A stretch of 40,975 nt of DNA from F23-B02 sp963640555 (GTDB lineage: Bacteria > Bacillota > Clostridia > Oscillospirales > Oscillospiraceae): assembly GCA_963640555.1 (NCBI GenBank), contig CAVHZB010000011.1, forward strand, positions 1-40,975, in the 5' to 3' direction. Both the position numbers and the translations under genes were made by a program. Shown one piece after another: positions 39,848 to 40,975 of this stretch (positions are counted from its first letter, which is position 1; the number at the start of each line of letters is the position of its first letter). The notes beneath the pieces were generated by a model. That model was given only the letters and a program-made list of their open reading frames with translations. It was not told the DNA's origin and did no database searches.

Positions 39848-40255
39848 ATGAAATTTCTGACAGAAGAATGGAGCAAGGAATTTACCGCCCTTGCAAAGGA
39901 CACATTTTCTCCCGGTAAGACCCCGTCCAAGCTGACTCTTACTCTCTGCGAATGCTATAATGCCGTGCCTCAGTGCGGCGGCGACACCGTGTGGTTTATG
40001 TACACATTCAAAAACGGCGTTCTTGAGAGCATTGAGCGCGGCACGGGACGCAGCAATGCTCCGGCGGCGGATTATACCTCCGACTGTGACTATGCGCCGT
40101 TTGTGCAGACCATGACTGGCGAGCTGAACACGGTAAAGGCTCTCACCTCCGGTAAAATAAAGCTCAAGGGCAATCTCATGAAGGCTCTTAAAATGCTTGA
40201 CACGCACAATGTGCTCACCGAGTGCAAGCGGCTCAACGGTGCCACCGAGTGGTAA
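39848..40255 (+). CDS. SCP2 sterol-binding-domain-like protein
   Basis: 135 residues from ATG 39848 (AAGGAG 6 bases upstream). The end of the protein matches the SCP2 pattern (VKALTSGKIKLKGNLMKALKML), with a preceding beta-sheet part. SCP2 domains bind fatty acyl chains or other lipids. It lies 10 bp after the DUF2804 gene and is presumably its partner. The specific ligand is unknown. Confidence 0.75.
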   Translation: MKFLTEEWSKEFTALAKDTFSPGKTPSKLTLTLCECYNAVPQCGGDTVWFMYTFKNGVLESIERGTGRSNAPAADYTSDCDYAPFVQTMTGELNTVKALTSGKIKLKGNLMKALKMLDTHNVLTECKRLNGATEW

Positions 40256-40282
40256 TTGCGCACTTAACGGCAGTATTTGCGC

Positions 40283-40311
40283 TTGTAGGTGCACACGATC
40301 TCCTGTATAAT
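40283..40311 (+). promoter_or_regulatory. Predicted promoter of the proline-rich membrane protein
   Basis: TTGTAG (40283-40288), 17 bp, TATAAT (40306-40311), with a strong GGAGG site at 40340-40344 before the ATG. Confidence 0.7.
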
Positions 40312-40351
40312 TATCTTATGAGAAATAAATTTTTAAACGGAGGATAATTTT

Positions 40352-40963
40352 ATGGGCAGAAAGATCTACTCCTTGCAGGGCTCCTCTGCAAGCTTCCCCA
40401 GCCACGATGATTTCGGCTGGTTCAAGTATGTTTCCGACGAAGATTTCCAGCGCCTTTGGGTGCAGGGTATGCTCAAGGAATACAACGGTCAGTACTATCA
40501 GGATGAGCGCGCATCGGCTCCCAATCCCGCCGCAGGCGGCGCTCCGAACGCGGGCTACTCCGCCCCAAATGCGGGCTATGCCGCTCCCAACGGCGCTCCG
40601 CAGTACACCCCGCCGCAGTATGCTCAGCCGCAGTACACCCGCGGTCCCGCTGCATTCTCGGCAAACGGCGACATCGGCTTCCTCGGCAAGATCTACGCCG
40701 ACCCCGGCAAAACCCTCAGGATAATGGCTCCGATAGTCTTCATTCTCGGGCTGATTCTCTCGCTCATTCTTGCCATCAACCTCGGCAAGACCGTTTCCAT
40801 CGACTATCTCTGGGGCGGCAGCTCGAGCGAGTTCGACTTCGGCAGATTCCTGCTGATATTCCTCACCGGCGGCGTTACCTCTTACCTCACCGGTCTGTCG
40901 ATCGCCGCATTCGGCGAGCTCGTCACCAACACCCGCGGCATCAAGGATAACACCAAGAAGTAA
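40352..40963 (+). CDS. Two-TM membrane protein with Pro/Tyr/Gly-rich repeat linker
   Basis: 203 residues. A soluble N-terminal part (1-50, with DFQRLWVQGMLKEYNGQYYQDE), a low-complexity linker with APNAGY repeats and QPQYT-like repeats (about 56-98), then two hydrophobic segments (about 122-144 and 165-186). The N-terminal part resembles the short domains that precede membrane anchors in small Firmicutes proteins, but I do not recognise it with confidence. The linker repeats look like DNA-level duplications. It is complete in the window. Confidence 0.75.
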   Translation: MGRKIYSLQGSSASFPSHDDFGWFKYVSDEDFQRLWVQGMLKEYNGQYYQDERASAPNPAAGGAPNAGYSAPNAGYAAPNGAPQYTPPQYAQPQYTRGPAAFSANGDIGFLGKIYADPGKTLRIMAPIVFILGLILSLILAINLGKTVSIDYLWGGSSSEFDFGRFLLIFLTGGVTSYLTGLSIAAFGELVTNTRGIKDNTKK

Positions 40964-40975
40964 AAGCATATAAGC

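Overview
The window looks like a chromosomal segment of a low-G+C-phylum but fairly GC-rich, probably spore-forming Clostridia bacterium, most like the gut Oscillospiraceae/Ruminococcaceae. The reasons are the GlgC/GlgD glycogen pair, DnaD plus a DnaI-type helicase loader, a cortex-lytic LysM-GH18 protein of the SleL/YaaH type, the eukaryote/archaea-like ProRS, RNA polymerase promoters of the TTGACA-17-TATAAT type, and many short-spaced genes with strong GGAGG-like ribosome binding sites. There is no rRNA, tRNA, CRISPR array, intact insertion sequence or prophage. This placement is inferred from gene content only.

Layout. 1-170: three tandem hairpins. 163-7352 (minus): one head-to-tail run prs-pth-glgC-glgD-glgP-pfkB-like, so PRPP synthesis and tRNA recycling are coupled to glycogen turnover. 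7530-8886 (minus): a HAAS/DUF1700-type membrane protein with a long acidic insert, plus a 63-residue membrane partner. 9062-11976 (plus): proS and a lipoprotein. 12139-13485 (plus): a sodium:neurotransmitter-type symporter, convergent with a LysR regulator (13540-14412). 14543-14962: a hotdog thioesterase. 15047-15394: an unknown protein. 15503-16633: LysM-GH18. 16673-18067: an FAD-dependent dehydrogenase. 18298-22174 (plus): a four-gene operon with a CrtO-like membrane protein, a glycosyltransferase-diacylglycerol kinase fusion, a HAD phosphatase and a GNAT acetyltransferase. 22237-24689 (minus): thiI-cinA. 24690-25300: a 0.6 kb AT-rich gap holding a promoter, an interrupted small reading frame and hairpins. 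25301-36749 (minus): a U32 protein (rlhA-like)-maf-mreC-mreD-mrdA, then mgsA-hisS-aspS and comM. 36903-40255 (plus): dnaD-dnaC-DUF2804-SCP2. 40352-40963: a proline-rich membrane protein.

Most of the window is ordinary core metabolism and cell-envelope housekeeping. The parts I consider worth following up are these: the single polypeptide that joins a diacylglycerol-type glycosyltransferase to a diacylglycerol kinase, inside an operon with an acyltransferase-like protein; a methylglyoxal synthase homologue whose usual catalytic Asp is Ala; the transcribed-looking but stop-interrupted small locus at 24.9-25.2 kb; a GH18 enzyme with Asn replacing an active-site Asp; and overlapping divergent promoters between the cell-wall operon and the dnaD-dnaC operon.
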